DNA from: CAMYMG01 sp038259455
Lineage (GTDB): Bacteria; Pseudomonadota; Alphaproteobacteria; Rhizobiales; Rhizobiaceae
DNA: 9,751 bases
Reading direction: 5' to 3'
Assembly: GCA_038259455.1 (NCBI GenBank)
Contig: JBBSOT010000177.1
Coordinates: forward strand, 1-9,751
Shown: in pieces, positions 1 through 6,267 of the stretch
How positions within the stretch are numbered: position 1 is the stretch's first letter
Layout: each line of letters opens with the position of its first letter
The notes under the pieces: generated by a model
What the model was told of the DNA's origin: nothing
Seen by the model: the letters and a program-made list of their open reading frames with translations, nothing else
Database searches by the model: none
Translations under genes and position numbers: made by a program

Positions 1-41
1 CCATCGGCAAGGGTGGCGCCGTTCGAGTCCCTGACGTCCAT
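1..41 (-). CDS. PhnA-domain protein, N-terminal fragment cut by left edge
   Basis: Only 13 complete codons are visible, reading MDVRDSNGATLAD and continuing off the left edge. This resembles the segment of PhnA/YjdM-family proteins that reads like VKDANGNLLADGDSV, just before the small SH3-like C-terminal domain. Rhizobial members are often short proteins (about 70 residues) without the N-terminal zinc ribbon, which fits a start so close to this motif. The ATG at 41-39 is preceded by GGAG seven bases upstream, so I chose it, although the frame stays open further upstream and a GTG four codons earlier is possible. PhnA proteins were named from the E. coli phosphonate operon but are not required for phosphonate use; the cellular role is unclear. 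The call rests on very few residues. Confidence 0.5.
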   Translation of the reverse strand, partial: MDVRDSNGATLAD

Positions 42-188
42 GATTTTCTCCGGCACTGTTTGGGTTGGTGCCGGCTTATAGAGCGCTTCACGGTCAGATT
101 GAAGCGATTCTGTTTCCCCGATGACGTCTCTATCCGCCAGGAAGGAGATGCCGTCCCGCTGTGGTGCATCGGGCAAGCCGCCTGACGA

Positions 189-206
189 CGCTGGCGCCCG
201 CCAGCG
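189..206. repeat. Perfect GC hairpin (8-bp arms)
   Basis: CGCTGGCG at 189-196 is the exact reverse complement of CGCCAGCG at 199-206, with CC between; in practice the loop would open to four or more bases. It lies inside the inverted-repeat element. There is no T-run on either side, so a classical intrinsic terminator is not supported, although it could help stop transcription arriving from the DUF2778 gene. Confidence 0.5.
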
Positions 207-231
207 GGAAACCCCTCGGGCCGGGTCCATT

Positions 232-259
232 CGAGCCAAATCCATGGGGTTTCGGCTCG
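232..259. repeat. Imperfect hairpin inside the intergenic element
   Basis: CGAGCC at 232-237 pairs with GGCTCG at 254-259. The stem continues inward through 238-243 and 247-252 with one bulge (253) and one G-T pair, leaving a 3-base loop at 244-246. This gives about 12 paired positions. There is no T-tract, so its function is unknown. Confidence 0.4.
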
Positions 260-391
260 GCCGTAACAACCGGTACGACCTTTGCCGACCCCCTTGACCT
301 TGTCTCGAATGACCTCCGGCAGAACGATTCGACCTGACCCTGAAGCGCTCTGGGTGCAGATGGCCGCCAGAGCCAGAGACGTTTGCGTTGC

Positions 392-1705
392 CTAAGCGTC
401 GCGTGCCGTGCGCCCTTTGCGAGCCTTGAATTCCTTCAGGCTCGGCACCACGACCAGCTGCTTCACCTTGCCCTGCTTGAAAGCCTTCAGGAACAGCGGA
501 TAGTTCTTGAACGCGACGCAACCATGCGATTCGGGGCGGCGGCTGCGCAGCAGATAGGAGTGGGTGAGGAATCCGTCACGGCCATGCATCGGCTGGTCGG
601 TGATGGGGGTCATGCGGATCGCCTCGACCCCGTAGAAACGCGATTCGCGCATCTTCAGATTGTAGGTGTTGGGCGGCGTCGGACCGTTGTTCCTCACGTG
701 AACATACTTTGGGTTGTCGGCCATCTTGCCGATGCCGGAATGGGCCTCGAGCTTGCTGCCGTCAGGCATGTGAACGATGCCGGCGGAGATGTCGTAAATC
801 GCGACCTTGTCCTGACGGTTGAACAGCTTGTTGAACGGTTTAGGGTCGACCGGGTTGTCAGGCTTGGCGAAGGCGAGTGCCTGGGGCTCGGCCTGCTCCG
901 GCTTCGGACGCCTGGCCGGCTTTTCGACAACCTCTGGAAGCGCGATAGCCGCGACCTGCACCGGCTGTTCGACCGCGGGCTCCTCGACCAGAAGCCGGGC
1001 CAGGCTGCCCCAGCTTGCCTCGGCCGAAAGGGCCGATGCCATCGCGTAGGCGGGCCGCGTCGGTCCGGGCTGCGCGATGACAGGCGATGCATCGAACGTC
1101 TCCGCATGCGAAGTATTGGCCGCAGGTTTCGGGCCGAAGCGATCGGGCAGGGGCAGGGTTTCGACGACAATCAGTTCCGCGCTGGCATCGTCAAGCGCCG
1201 CAACGACGACTTCCTGCGCCTGATTGGTTTCGGTCGACGGATAATTGATGGTCATGCCGGCGCGCTCGAGTGCCGCCAGCACCTTGTCGCGCGAGACTTT
1301 TGCAGCGAGCGCGGCGAAGGGATCTGCCGGCGCCGGATGGACCGCAGGGGTCAGTGGCGTCGCCTTTTGCGGTGCGACAACCGCAACGCGTTCGGGTTTC
1401 GGCTTGATGCCGGCCGAAACAGCGGCAAGAACCGGTGCGGCGGCCGTGTCGCGTTCAACGTAGCTTCGCGGGTCGCCGGGACCGATCTTGGCGGGCAGCT
1501 TCAGGCTTTGCGCCATGATGCTTTCCTGCGGGGCAATCGAGGTCGCGGAATAAAGGCTGGCGAAGGTCAGGGCGCACCAGCAGGCCAGTGCCAGCCCGAT
1601 CGCCGGAATGGCCAACCATCGCAGCAAGCTGCCGAAGCCGCCAAGAATGATGCCGAAGGTGGAACGGGGACGCCTGTCCCGGATATTGCTACGCACGAAC
1701 GCCAT
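392..1705 (-). CDS. Membrane-anchored DUF2778 (Tlde1-like) L,D-transpeptidase-fold protein
   Basis: The protein is 437 residues from the chosen ATG at 1705. It has a short basic N-terminus, one hydrophobic membrane segment at about residues 29-52, a long Ala/Pro/Glu-rich linker to about residue 300, and a C-terminal DUF2778 domain at about 304-421. Domain landmarks are YDISAGIVHMPDG, the GPTPPNTYNL segment, GRDGFLTHSY and SHGCVAF; the Cys of SHGC (residue 396) and the His of THSY (382) are the likely catalytic pair. DUF2778 is the fold of Tlde1, an L,D-transpeptidase/carboxypeptidase effector acting on peptidoglycan. Here there is no secretion-system gene nearby, and the membrane anchor plus linker suggest a resident periplasmic enzyme that reaches into the wall. 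An in-frame ATG at 1774 would add 23 residues; I prefer 1705 because GAGAAG lies shortly upstream and the membrane segment then sits near the N-terminus. Family call is firm, physiological role inferred. Confidence 0.85.
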   Translation of the reverse strand: MAFVRSNIRDRRPRSTFGIILGGFGSLLRWLAIPAIGLALACWCALTFASLYSATSIAPQESIMAQSLKLPAKIGPGDPRSYVERDTAAAPVLAAVSAGIKPKPERVAVVAPQKATPLTPAVHPAPADPFAALAAKVSRDKVLAALERAGMTINYPSTETNQAQEVVVAALDDASAELIVVETLPLPDRFGPKPAANTSHAETFDASPVIAQPGPTRPAYAMASALSAEASWGSLARLLVEEPAVEQPVQVAAIALPEVVEKPARRPKPEQAEPQALAFAKPDNPVDPKPFNKLFNRQDKVAIYDISAGIVHMPDGSKLEAHSGIGKMADNPKYVHVRNNGPTPPNTYNLKMRESRFYGVEAIRMTPITDQPMHGRDGFLTHSYLLRSRRPESHGCVAFKNYPLFLKAFKQGKVKQLVVVPSLKEFKARKGRTARDA

Positions 1706-2019
1706 AAACACACTTCTCACAAGCGGACCCACAGCCGATACGCGGCGCGGTGTCTTCCAACTTAAGGCCGGCATGGCCGACCCGTCTTCGTTGCCGATTG
1801 ATCAGAAGGATGGACAAAGATGGTTAACAACCCTTTGCCGTCATGGTTTTTCCTCAACGACGCGATGCCGATCTCGTCACTCCCCCGATCAATTCCCCTC
1901 AAGGCCCCCGGTGTTCCGGCGGCGAACTGTCAGTAAAAGATGGAGTTTTTGAGACGATTGGCCCGTGAGTCAATCATCCGGGACAAATTTGCGCAGTGAC
2001 GGTTAAGGGTGATCCGGGC
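1706..2019. other. Gene-free stretch between uvrD and the DUF2778 gene
   Basis: This should hold the uvrD transcript end and the promoter of the DUF2778 gene. I found no intrinsic terminator with a T-run and no convincing -35/-10 pair. A six-codon frame (MTAKGC, minus strand 1844-1824) has a GAGGA ribosome-binding-like sequence 5-7 bases ahead, but it is too short to support as a gene. If the DUF2778 protein starts at 1774, the right-hand part of this stretch is 5' untranslated sequence. Confidence 0.4.
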
Positions 2020-4698
2020 TCACACCGCCGTGACGAATCCGTCGAGCACGCGCTTCTGGCCGGCCTTGTCGAAGTCGATGGTCAGCTTGTTGCCATCGAT
2101 GGCCGAGACGTTGCCATTGCCGAACTTCTGGTGGAACACCCGGTCGCCGACCGAGAAGGGGGACGGCTCGCTGGACACCGACTTGGCGACCAGTTCGCCG
2201 TCGATGGTGCGCGACTTGACAGAGGTGCGGCCGGCGCCGAAGCCTGAATCGGTTTCGCCGTAGCCGATGCGCTCGACCTGGTGGGCCGAGCGGGTGCCCC
2301 AGTTGCGGTCCGTCGCTTCGTTGCGGTTGGCTTGTGCGCGCTGCCAGCCCGGCGTCGCATAGGTGTTGGAGAACGCGCCGCCATCGTCGTTCTTGCCGAG
2401 ATCGTCGAAGCGTGACGCGCCGTAGGGGTTTTGCCGGCCGCCGCGCCCCGATGCAAAAGACGATCCGCCATAGCCGCCATAGGAATTGCCGGCGTCGGCG
2501 ACCTCGACATGGGCTTCGGGCAATTCATCGAGGAAGCGCGAGGGAATCGTCGACTGCCAAAGGCCGTGGATGCGGCGGTTGGAAACGAACCAGATATGCA
2601 AATTCTTCTTGGCGCGCGTCAGCCCGACATAGGCGAGCCGGCGCTCTTCCTCGAGCCCGGAACGGCCGCCCTCGTCGAGCGCGCGCTGGTGCGGGAACAG
2701 GCCTTCCTCCCAGCCGGGCAGGAACACCGTCTCGAACTCGAGGCCCTTGGCCGAGTGCAGCGTCATGATGTTGACGGCGTCGAGCTCGGCATTCTGCTCG
2801 GCGTCCATGACCAGCGCTACGTGTTCGAGGAAGGAGCGCAGAGACTCGTATTCCTCCATCGAGCGGATCAGCTCCTTGAGGTTCTCGAGCCGGCCCGGCG
2901 CTTCCGCCGAGCGGTCGTTCTTCCACATGTCGGTGTAGCCGGACTCCTCAAGAATGGTTTCGGCCAGCTCATTGTGCGGCGTGCTGTCGAGGGCTGCCTG
3001 CCAGCGGGTGAAGTTGGCGGTGACCTCGCGTAGTGCGGCGCGCGGCTTGGGCTTCAGCTCGTCGCTTTCTGCAAGCCTGGTGGCAGCCTCGAGCATCGGA
3101 ATCCGAAGGGCGCGGGCTGTATCGTGAATCTGGCGGATGGCCGCTTCGCCCAGTCCGCGCTTGGGCACGTTGACGATACGTTCGAAGGCGAGGTCGTCGG
3201 CGCCTTGCGCGACGACGCGCAGGAATGCCATGGCGTCACGTATTTCGAGGCGCTCGTAGAAGCGCGGACCGCCGATAACGCGGTAGTTCAGGCCGATCTC
3301 GATGAAGCGGTCCTCGAAGGAGCGCATCTGGAAGGAGGCACGCACAAGGATCGCCATGTCGTTGAGGTTGTGCTTCTTGCGCTGCGCCTGCTCGATCTCC
3401 TCGCCGACGGCGCGCGCCTCCTCGTCGCTGTCCCATGCGGCGTGAACATTGACCTTGGCATCCTCGGGATCGTCGCGCTCGGTGAACAGGGTTTTGCCGA
3501 AGCGGCCCTCATTGTGGGAGATAAGATGCGAGGCGGCGCCCAGAATATGCGCGGTGGAGCGGTAGTTGCATTCAAGCCGGATAATCGTGGCGCCAGGAAA
3601 ATCCTTGTCGAAGCGCAATATGTTGTCGACCTCGGCGCCGCGCCAGCCATAGATCGACTGGTCGTCATCGCCGACGCAGCAAATGTTGATTTGCTGCGTT
3701 TTTTCGCTCACGGCCGAGCGCTCGCTGGCCTCCGCGGGGGCGGCCTGGCCGGCCGACGCCCGTTCGGGCTTGCGGCCTTCGGCCGGTCGCATATCTGTCG
3801 AGGTTGAAGCGCGAGCGTCGCCCGGCTTGGCCTGCGGGCGCTGCGACAGCAGGCGCAGCCACATATATTGCGCCGTGTTGGTGTCCTGGTACTCGTCGAC
3901 GAGGATGTACTTGAACCGCTTGTGGTATTCCCTGAGCACGTCGGGATTGGCGCGCAGGATACGGATCGGGTGGCAAAGGAGGTCGCCGAAGTCGCAGGCG
4001 TTCAGCGTCTTCAGCCGCTCCTGGTAGGCGGCGTAGAGCTCGCGCCCCTTGCCATTGGCGAAGGCGCGCGCGTCACCTTCCGGAATCTCGGAAGGCCCGA
4101 GCCCCTTGTTCTTCCAGCCATCGATCATCATGGCAAACTGGCGCGCCGGCCAGCGCTTGTCGTCGAGCCCCTCGGCCTGGATCAGCTGCTTGATCAGGCG
4201 AATGACGTCGTCCGTGTCCAGAATGGTGAAATCCGAGCGCAGCCCGGCAATCTCGGCGTGGCGGCGCAGGATTTTCACGCCGATCGAATGGAAGGTTCCG
4301 AGCCAGGGCATGCCCTCGACAGCTTCGCCGACCAGCATGCCGATCCTGTGCTTCATTTCGCGCGCCGCCTTGTTGGTGAAGGTGACGGCGAGGATCTGGC
4401 TTGGGTAAGCAAGCCCAAGGCTGAGGATATGGGCGATGCGGGTAGTCAAGACGCGGGTCTTGCCGGTGCCGGCGCCGGCCAGAACGAGTACCGGGCCCTC
4501 GGTCGTCTCGACCGCGAGGCGCTGTTCCGGGTTGAGACCTTTCAGGTAGTCAGGTGCGCCGTTGTTCCCCTGGCGCGCGGCCATGGCACGCGCTGCAATG
4601 CCCGAAGGCGGTCGCGCGTCCTGGTCGGCCGGCGGGGAGGGCGCGCGGCGCTGGGGCTCTTCGTCGAAGAACGGCATGTCGTCGGGAAAATCCGGCAT
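2020..4698 (-). CDS. uvrD: UvrD/PcrA superfamily 1 DNA helicase with internal insertion
   Basis: An 892-residue ATP-dependent 3'-5' DNA helicase of the UvrD/PcrA/Rep group, expected in nucleotide excision and mismatch repair. All SF1A motifs are visible: Q motif LNPEQRLAVE (55-64), Walker A GAGTGKT (75-81), Ia TFTNKAA (106-112), Walker B VDEYQDTN (267-274), III GDDDQSIYGWRGA (343-355), IV LECNYRST (375-382), V NIMTLHSAKGLEF (643-655) and VI RRLAYVGLTRAKK (686-698). Residues ~730-845 form a glycine-, serine- and asparagine-rich, probably disordered tail, followed by a small Tudor-like C-terminal domain (~846-892, PFSVGDRVFHQKFGNG) typical of PcrA/UvrD. Odd feature: residues ~290-336, between motifs II and III, are a low-complexity stretch rich in Ala, Glu, Arg and Pro where relatives have only a few residues. 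The ATG at 4698 has GGGA upstream. It is longer than E. coli UvrD (about 720 residues) because of the N-terminal arm, the insertion and the tail. No LexA-type box was found ahead of it. Confidence 0.95.
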   Translation of the reverse strand: MPDFPDDMPFFDEEPQRRAPSPPADQDARPPSGIAARAMAARQGNNGAPDYLKGLNPEQRLAVETTEGPVLVLAGAGTGKTRVLTTRIAHILSLGLAYPSQILAVTFTNKAAREMKHRIGMLVGEAVEGMPWLGTFHSIGVKILRRHAEIAGLRSDFTILDTDDVIRLIKQLIQAEGLDDKRWPARQFAMMIDGWKNKGLGPSEIPEGDARAFANGKGRELYAAYQERLKTLNACDFGDLLCHPIRILRANPDVLREYHKRFKYILVDEYQDTNTAQYMWLRLLSQRPQAKPGDARASTSTDMRPAEGRKPERASAGQAAPAEASERSAVSEKTQQINICCVGDDDQSIYGWRGAEVDNILRFDKDFPGATIIRLECNYRSTAHILGAASHLISHNEGRFGKTLFTERDDPEDAKVNVHAAWDSDEEARAVGEEIEQAQRKKHNLNDMAILVRASFQMRSFEDRFIEIGLNYRVIGGPRFYERLEIRDAMAFLRVVAQGADDLAFERIVNVPKRGLGEAAIRQIHDTARALRIPMLEAATRLAESDELKPKPRAALREVTANFTRWQAALDSTPHNELAETILEESGYTDMWKNDRSAEAPGRLENLKELIRSMEEYESLRSFLEHVALVMDAEQNAELDAVNIMTLHSAKGLEFETVFLPGWEEGLFPHQRALDEGGRSGLEEERRLAYVGLTRAKKNLHIWFVSNRRIHGLWQSTIPSRFLDELPEAHVEVADAGNSYGGYGGSSFASGRGGRQNPYGASRFDDLGKNDDGGAFSNTYATPGWQRAQANRNEATDRNWGTRSAHQVERIGYGETDSGFGAGRTSVKSRTIDGELVAKSVSSEPSPFSVGDRVFHQKFGNGNVSAIDGNKLTIDFDKAGQKRVLDGFVTAV
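3674..3704 (+). terminator. Terminator-like hairpin antisense to uvrD
   Basis: ACGCAGCAAAT (3674-3684) and ATTTGCTGCGT (3689-3699) are perfect 11-bp complementary arms around a GTTG loop. Six consecutive T (3699-3704) follow on the plus strand, giving the full layout of an intrinsic terminator for plus-strand transcription. It lies inside uvrD, which is on the minus strand, so it would act only on antisense RNA. No plus-strand gene that would need it was identified nearby. On the sense strand there is no U-run after the stem. Confidence 0.45.
3712..3816 (-). repeat. Candidate in-frame coding insertion element inside uvrD
   Basis: This part of uvrD encodes residues ~295-329 (containing STSTDMRPAEGRKPE), which interrupt the usually short link between Walker B and motif III. 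The DNA holds nested inverted repeats: CCGGCCGA at 3749-3756 pairs with TCGGCCGG at 3779-3786, and inside it GCCCG at 3758-3762 pairs with CGGGC at 3765-3769. The stretch is free of stop codons across its full length in at least three of the six frames, on both strands. These traits recall palindromic protein-coding repeats such as the Rickettsia RPEs, which insert in frame into unrelated genes. The boundaries are approximate and mobility is inference. Confidence 0.4.
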
Positions 4699-4835
4699 CG
4701 TCCCAATGTAGTGATTCGGCGACGAAAGACCAGCAACGGAGGCTGCAGTTCAACGATGGGGTGCGCGTTCGAACGAAAGACGCGCCAATCGGCGCGCCTG
4801 GTCGAGGGATCACTTGAGCGGCCGCCTTGGCTGAC

Positions 4836-4854
4836 CCGCCGGAAAGGCCGGCGG
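4836..4854 (-). terminator. GC-rich hairpin just after the OmpA lipoprotein gene
   Basis: CCGCCGG (4836-4842) and CCGGCGG (4848-4854) form a perfect 7-bp stem with a 5-base loop, starting seven bases after the lipoprotein stop codon in its direction of transcription. There is no T-run, so it is at best a weak or factor-assisted terminator, or an RNA 3'-end stabiliser. The rest of the 163-base gap up to uvrD also holds a CGCGCC/GGCGCG hairpin (4781-4796). Confidence 0.3.
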
Positions 4855-4861
4855 CCGTTCC

Positions 4862-5404
4862 TTACTCTTCGCGCGATTCCCGCAAGTTGGTAATGACGCG
4901 GCGGTTCTGTACCTGACAGGCGCGTTCGGAGCATTCGCGCACGATGCGCTCCTTGCCGTATCCCTTGGACCACATGCGACGCCTGTCGATGCCGCCGGCG
5001 GCGAGATAGTTCATCACATTTTCGGCGCGCTTGGCCGACAGCGCCGTCATCTTGGCATCGCCGCCCGGATCATCCGCGAACCCTTGTATCTTGGCGTACC
5101 AGTTCGGGTATTTGGTGAGGAAGGCAATCTGGTTGTCGAGCGTCACCTTGGCCGTCGAGTCGAGTTCCGCCGAGCTTTTGGCGAAATAGGTGCGCCGTCC
5201 GACATTGAGGATGAAATCCTCTTCGCTGCCCGGTTGGACATTGGCGAAGCCGGCTGCGGGGTCGTTGGTCTGGCCACCGGCATTGGGTGGCGTTCCCGGC
5301 GCTTCCAGCCTGGTCGAGGTGCAGGAAGCGACGAGGGCCAGCGTGACGGCGAGCAGGCCGGCGCGCAAAAGGCTCATGGGCGCGGTCATGTTTGCTGCAC
5401 TCAT
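4862..5404 (-). CDS. Pal-like OmpA-family outer-membrane lipoprotein
   Basis: This is 180 residues from the ATG at 5404. A lipoprotein signal peptide (MSLLRAGLLAVTLALVASC) ends in a lipobox with Cys28 as the predicted lipidated residue, and the next residue is Thr, so no Asp inner-membrane retention signal. After a short linker, an OmpA C-terminal domain spans ~61-176: EEDFILNVGRRTYF, then GFADDPGG with Asp111, and LSAKRAE with Arg126. This Asp/Arg pair matches the positions that bind diaminopimelate in OmpA/Pal proteins. The YGKER and QNRR motifs and two cysteines (158, 163) are Pal-like. It should anchor the outer membrane to peptidoglycan. No TolB or other tol gene is adjacent, so it is probably a Pal paralogue rather than Pal itself. 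Its ATG overlaps the stop of the upstream L,D-transpeptidase gene (ATGA), suggesting translational coupling. In-frame ATGs at 5389 and 5377 are alternative starts that also keep the signal peptide. Confidence 0.88.
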   Translation of the reverse strand: MSAANMTAPMSLLRAGLLAVTLALVASCTSTRLEAPGTPPNAGGQTNDPAAGFANVQPGSEEDFILNVGRRTYFAKSSAELDSTAKVTLDNQIAFLTKYPNWYAKIQGFADDPGGDAKMTALSAKRAENVMNYLAAGGIDRRRMWSKGYGKERIVRECSERACQVQNRRVITNLRESREE

Positions 5405-6045
5405 CCCTTGGGCGCCTGGTCGGCGATGTGCGGCAGAACCTGCGCGGCGGTGCCAACGGGGCATCTCTGGTACAGGTCGATGACGCTCTCGTTGAACATG
5501 CGGATGCAGCCGCTGGAGGCATCGGTGCCAATGCTCCAGGGCTCCACCGTGCCATGCAGGCGGTAACCGGTGTCGACGCCATCGCGAAACAGATACAAGG
5601 CGCGCGGTCCGAGCGGGTTTCGTGGCGAGCCACCCTCGACAAAAGCCGGAAGTTCCGGATGCCGTTCGATCATTTCGGGAGGCGGTGTCCATTTCGGCCA
5701 CAGAGCCTTGCGGTCGACATTGGCGCGGCCGAACCACTGGAAGCCTTCGCGGCCGACGCCGACGCCGTAGCGGATGGCGGTCTGGTTCTCGATGATCAGA
5801 TAGAGGAAATGGTGCTTTGTATCGACGACGATCGTGCCGGCTGGCTCACTGCTCTTGTACTTGACAATCTGCTTGTGCCACTTCTTGTCGATCTTGGCGA
5901 AGTTCGTCTTCTTGTAGGTGACCCCATTGTCGACGGCAGTGCCGGCGAAATAGGACGAGGCGGCCGCTTCAGCAGAAGACAGCCCGGTTCCGTAAGCCAT
6001 CGCGGCCAAGCCGCCAAACACGATTTCCCGTCGGTTAAGTGTCAT
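5401..6045 (-). CDS. Exported YkuD-family L,D-transpeptidase (ErfK/YbiS/YcfS/YnhG type)
   Basis: A 214-residue periplasmic enzyme. The N-terminus NRREIVFGGLAAM followed by an Ala-rich stretch ending near residue 29 looks like a signal peptide, possibly twin-arginine. The YkuD domain occupies about 68-205, with the signature HGT at His164 and SSGCIRM with catalytic Cys180 and Arg182. The PRNPLGPRALYL stretch ahead of it is typical of this family. Such enzymes form 3-3 peptidoglycan crosslinks or attach outer-membrane proteins to peptidoglycan through diaminopimelate. The start at 6045 is supported by GGAGGGG six bases upstream; a longer frame from a TTG at 6114 lacks such support and would bury the signal peptide. 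It is the first gene of a two-gene unit with the OmpA-family lipoprotein and has a plausible promoter just upstream. Confidence 0.92.
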   Translation of the reverse strand: MTLNRREIVFGGLAAMAYGTGLSSAEAAASSYFAGTAVDNGVTYKKTNFAKIDKKWHKQIVKYKSSEPAGTIVVDTKHHFLYLIIENQTAIRYGVGVGREGFQWFGRANVDRKALWPKWTPPPEMIERHPELPAFVEGGSPRNPLGPRALYLFRDGVDTGYRLHGTVEPWSIGTDASSGCIRMFNESVIDLYQRCPVGTAAQVLPHIADQAPKG

Positions 6046-6079
6046 GCCTACCCCTCCAGACGATCTGACCCATGACATC

Positions 6080-6107
6080 ATAATAAAACAGAATCGCTCC
6101 GATACAA
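6080..6107 (-). promoter_or_regulatory. Candidate housekeeping promoter for the L,D-transpeptidase unit
   Basis: On the minus strand, TTGTAT (6107-6102) and TATTAT (6085-6080) are separated by 16 bases, a fair -35/-10 pair. The expected RNA start is about 28 bases before the ATG at 6045, leaving room for the GGAGGGG ribosome-binding site. The spacer also holds a short match to the intergenic repeat motif near the left end of the window. Confidence 0.4.
6088..6104 (+). repeat. Partial third copy of the CAGAATCGCT repeat motif
   Basis: ACAGAATCGCTCCGAT here matches the minus-strand reading of 98-113 (ACAGAATCGCTTCAAT) at all but two positions, and the right-hand arm at 320-351 more loosely. 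The similarity fades after about 16 bases, so this could be half a repeat unit or chance. Confidence 0.3.
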
Positions 6108-6267
6108 AATACAATCAATGCATACGCGCATCGACGCAGGCCTCCATTTTACCGGGGGCCAGTGTCGTCACCAATCCTGCTCACCGAGTACCCGGTTCAA
6201 CCATGTGTGACTGGACTGAGGCTCCGGTGGCTCTAGGCTGCCAGAAAACCACTCACGGGAGCGATAC

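Larger units (their letters stand above)
80..351. repeat. Inverted-repeat (MITE-like) intergenic element
   Basis: This lies in the gene-free stretch 42-391 between the DUF2778 gene and the PhnA-like gene. Positions 80-112 and 320-351 are inverted copies of one motif. Aligned, they match at about 28 of 33 columns with one gap. The outer ends are exact: AGAGCGCTTCA at 80-90 and TGAAGCGCTCT at 341-351. The left copy also contains its own 7-bp inverted repeat (CGCTTCA 84-90 with TGAAGCG 100-106). Between the arms lie two GC-rich hairpins, annotated separately. No open reading frame, target-site duplication or transposase was seen. It may be a short non-autonomous element or a rhizobial mosaic intergenic repeat; that reading is inference, while the inverted copies are directly visible. 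Confidence 0.5.

Noticed and set aside
383..1765. Long plus-strand open frame opposite the DUF2778 gene
   Set aside because: Arg/Gly-rich shadow with no domain; the minus frame has a clear catalytic domain and membrane segment.
1824..1844. Six-codon leader peptide (MTAKGC) upstream of the DUF2778 gene
   Set aside because: It has a fair ribosome-binding sequence, but is too short to separate from chance and shows no attenuator-like structure after it.
2020..2060. Intrinsic terminator directly after uvrD
   Set aside because: Only a 4-5 bp imperfect stem around the stop and no T-run in the direction of transcription.
4766..4775. CGTTCGAACG palindrome upstream of uvrD as an SOS (LexA) box
   Set aside because: The alphaproteobacterial box is GTTC-N7-GTTC; the GTTC copies here are 15 bases apart and no N7 pair exists.
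3868..4893. Long plus-strand open frame opposite the 5' part of uvrD
   Set aside because: Mirror of a well-defined helicase gene in GC-rich DNA; no recognisable motif.
5405..5737. N-terminal extension of the OmpA lipoprotein
   Set aside because: The extension is Arg-rich shadow of the transpeptidase gene; the lipoprotein signal peptide begins at or after 5404.
6046..6114. Longer L,D-transpeptidase starting at TTG 6114
   Set aside because: A strong GGAGGGG site precedes the ATG at 6045, and the longer form would bury the signal peptide and overlap the promoter candidate.
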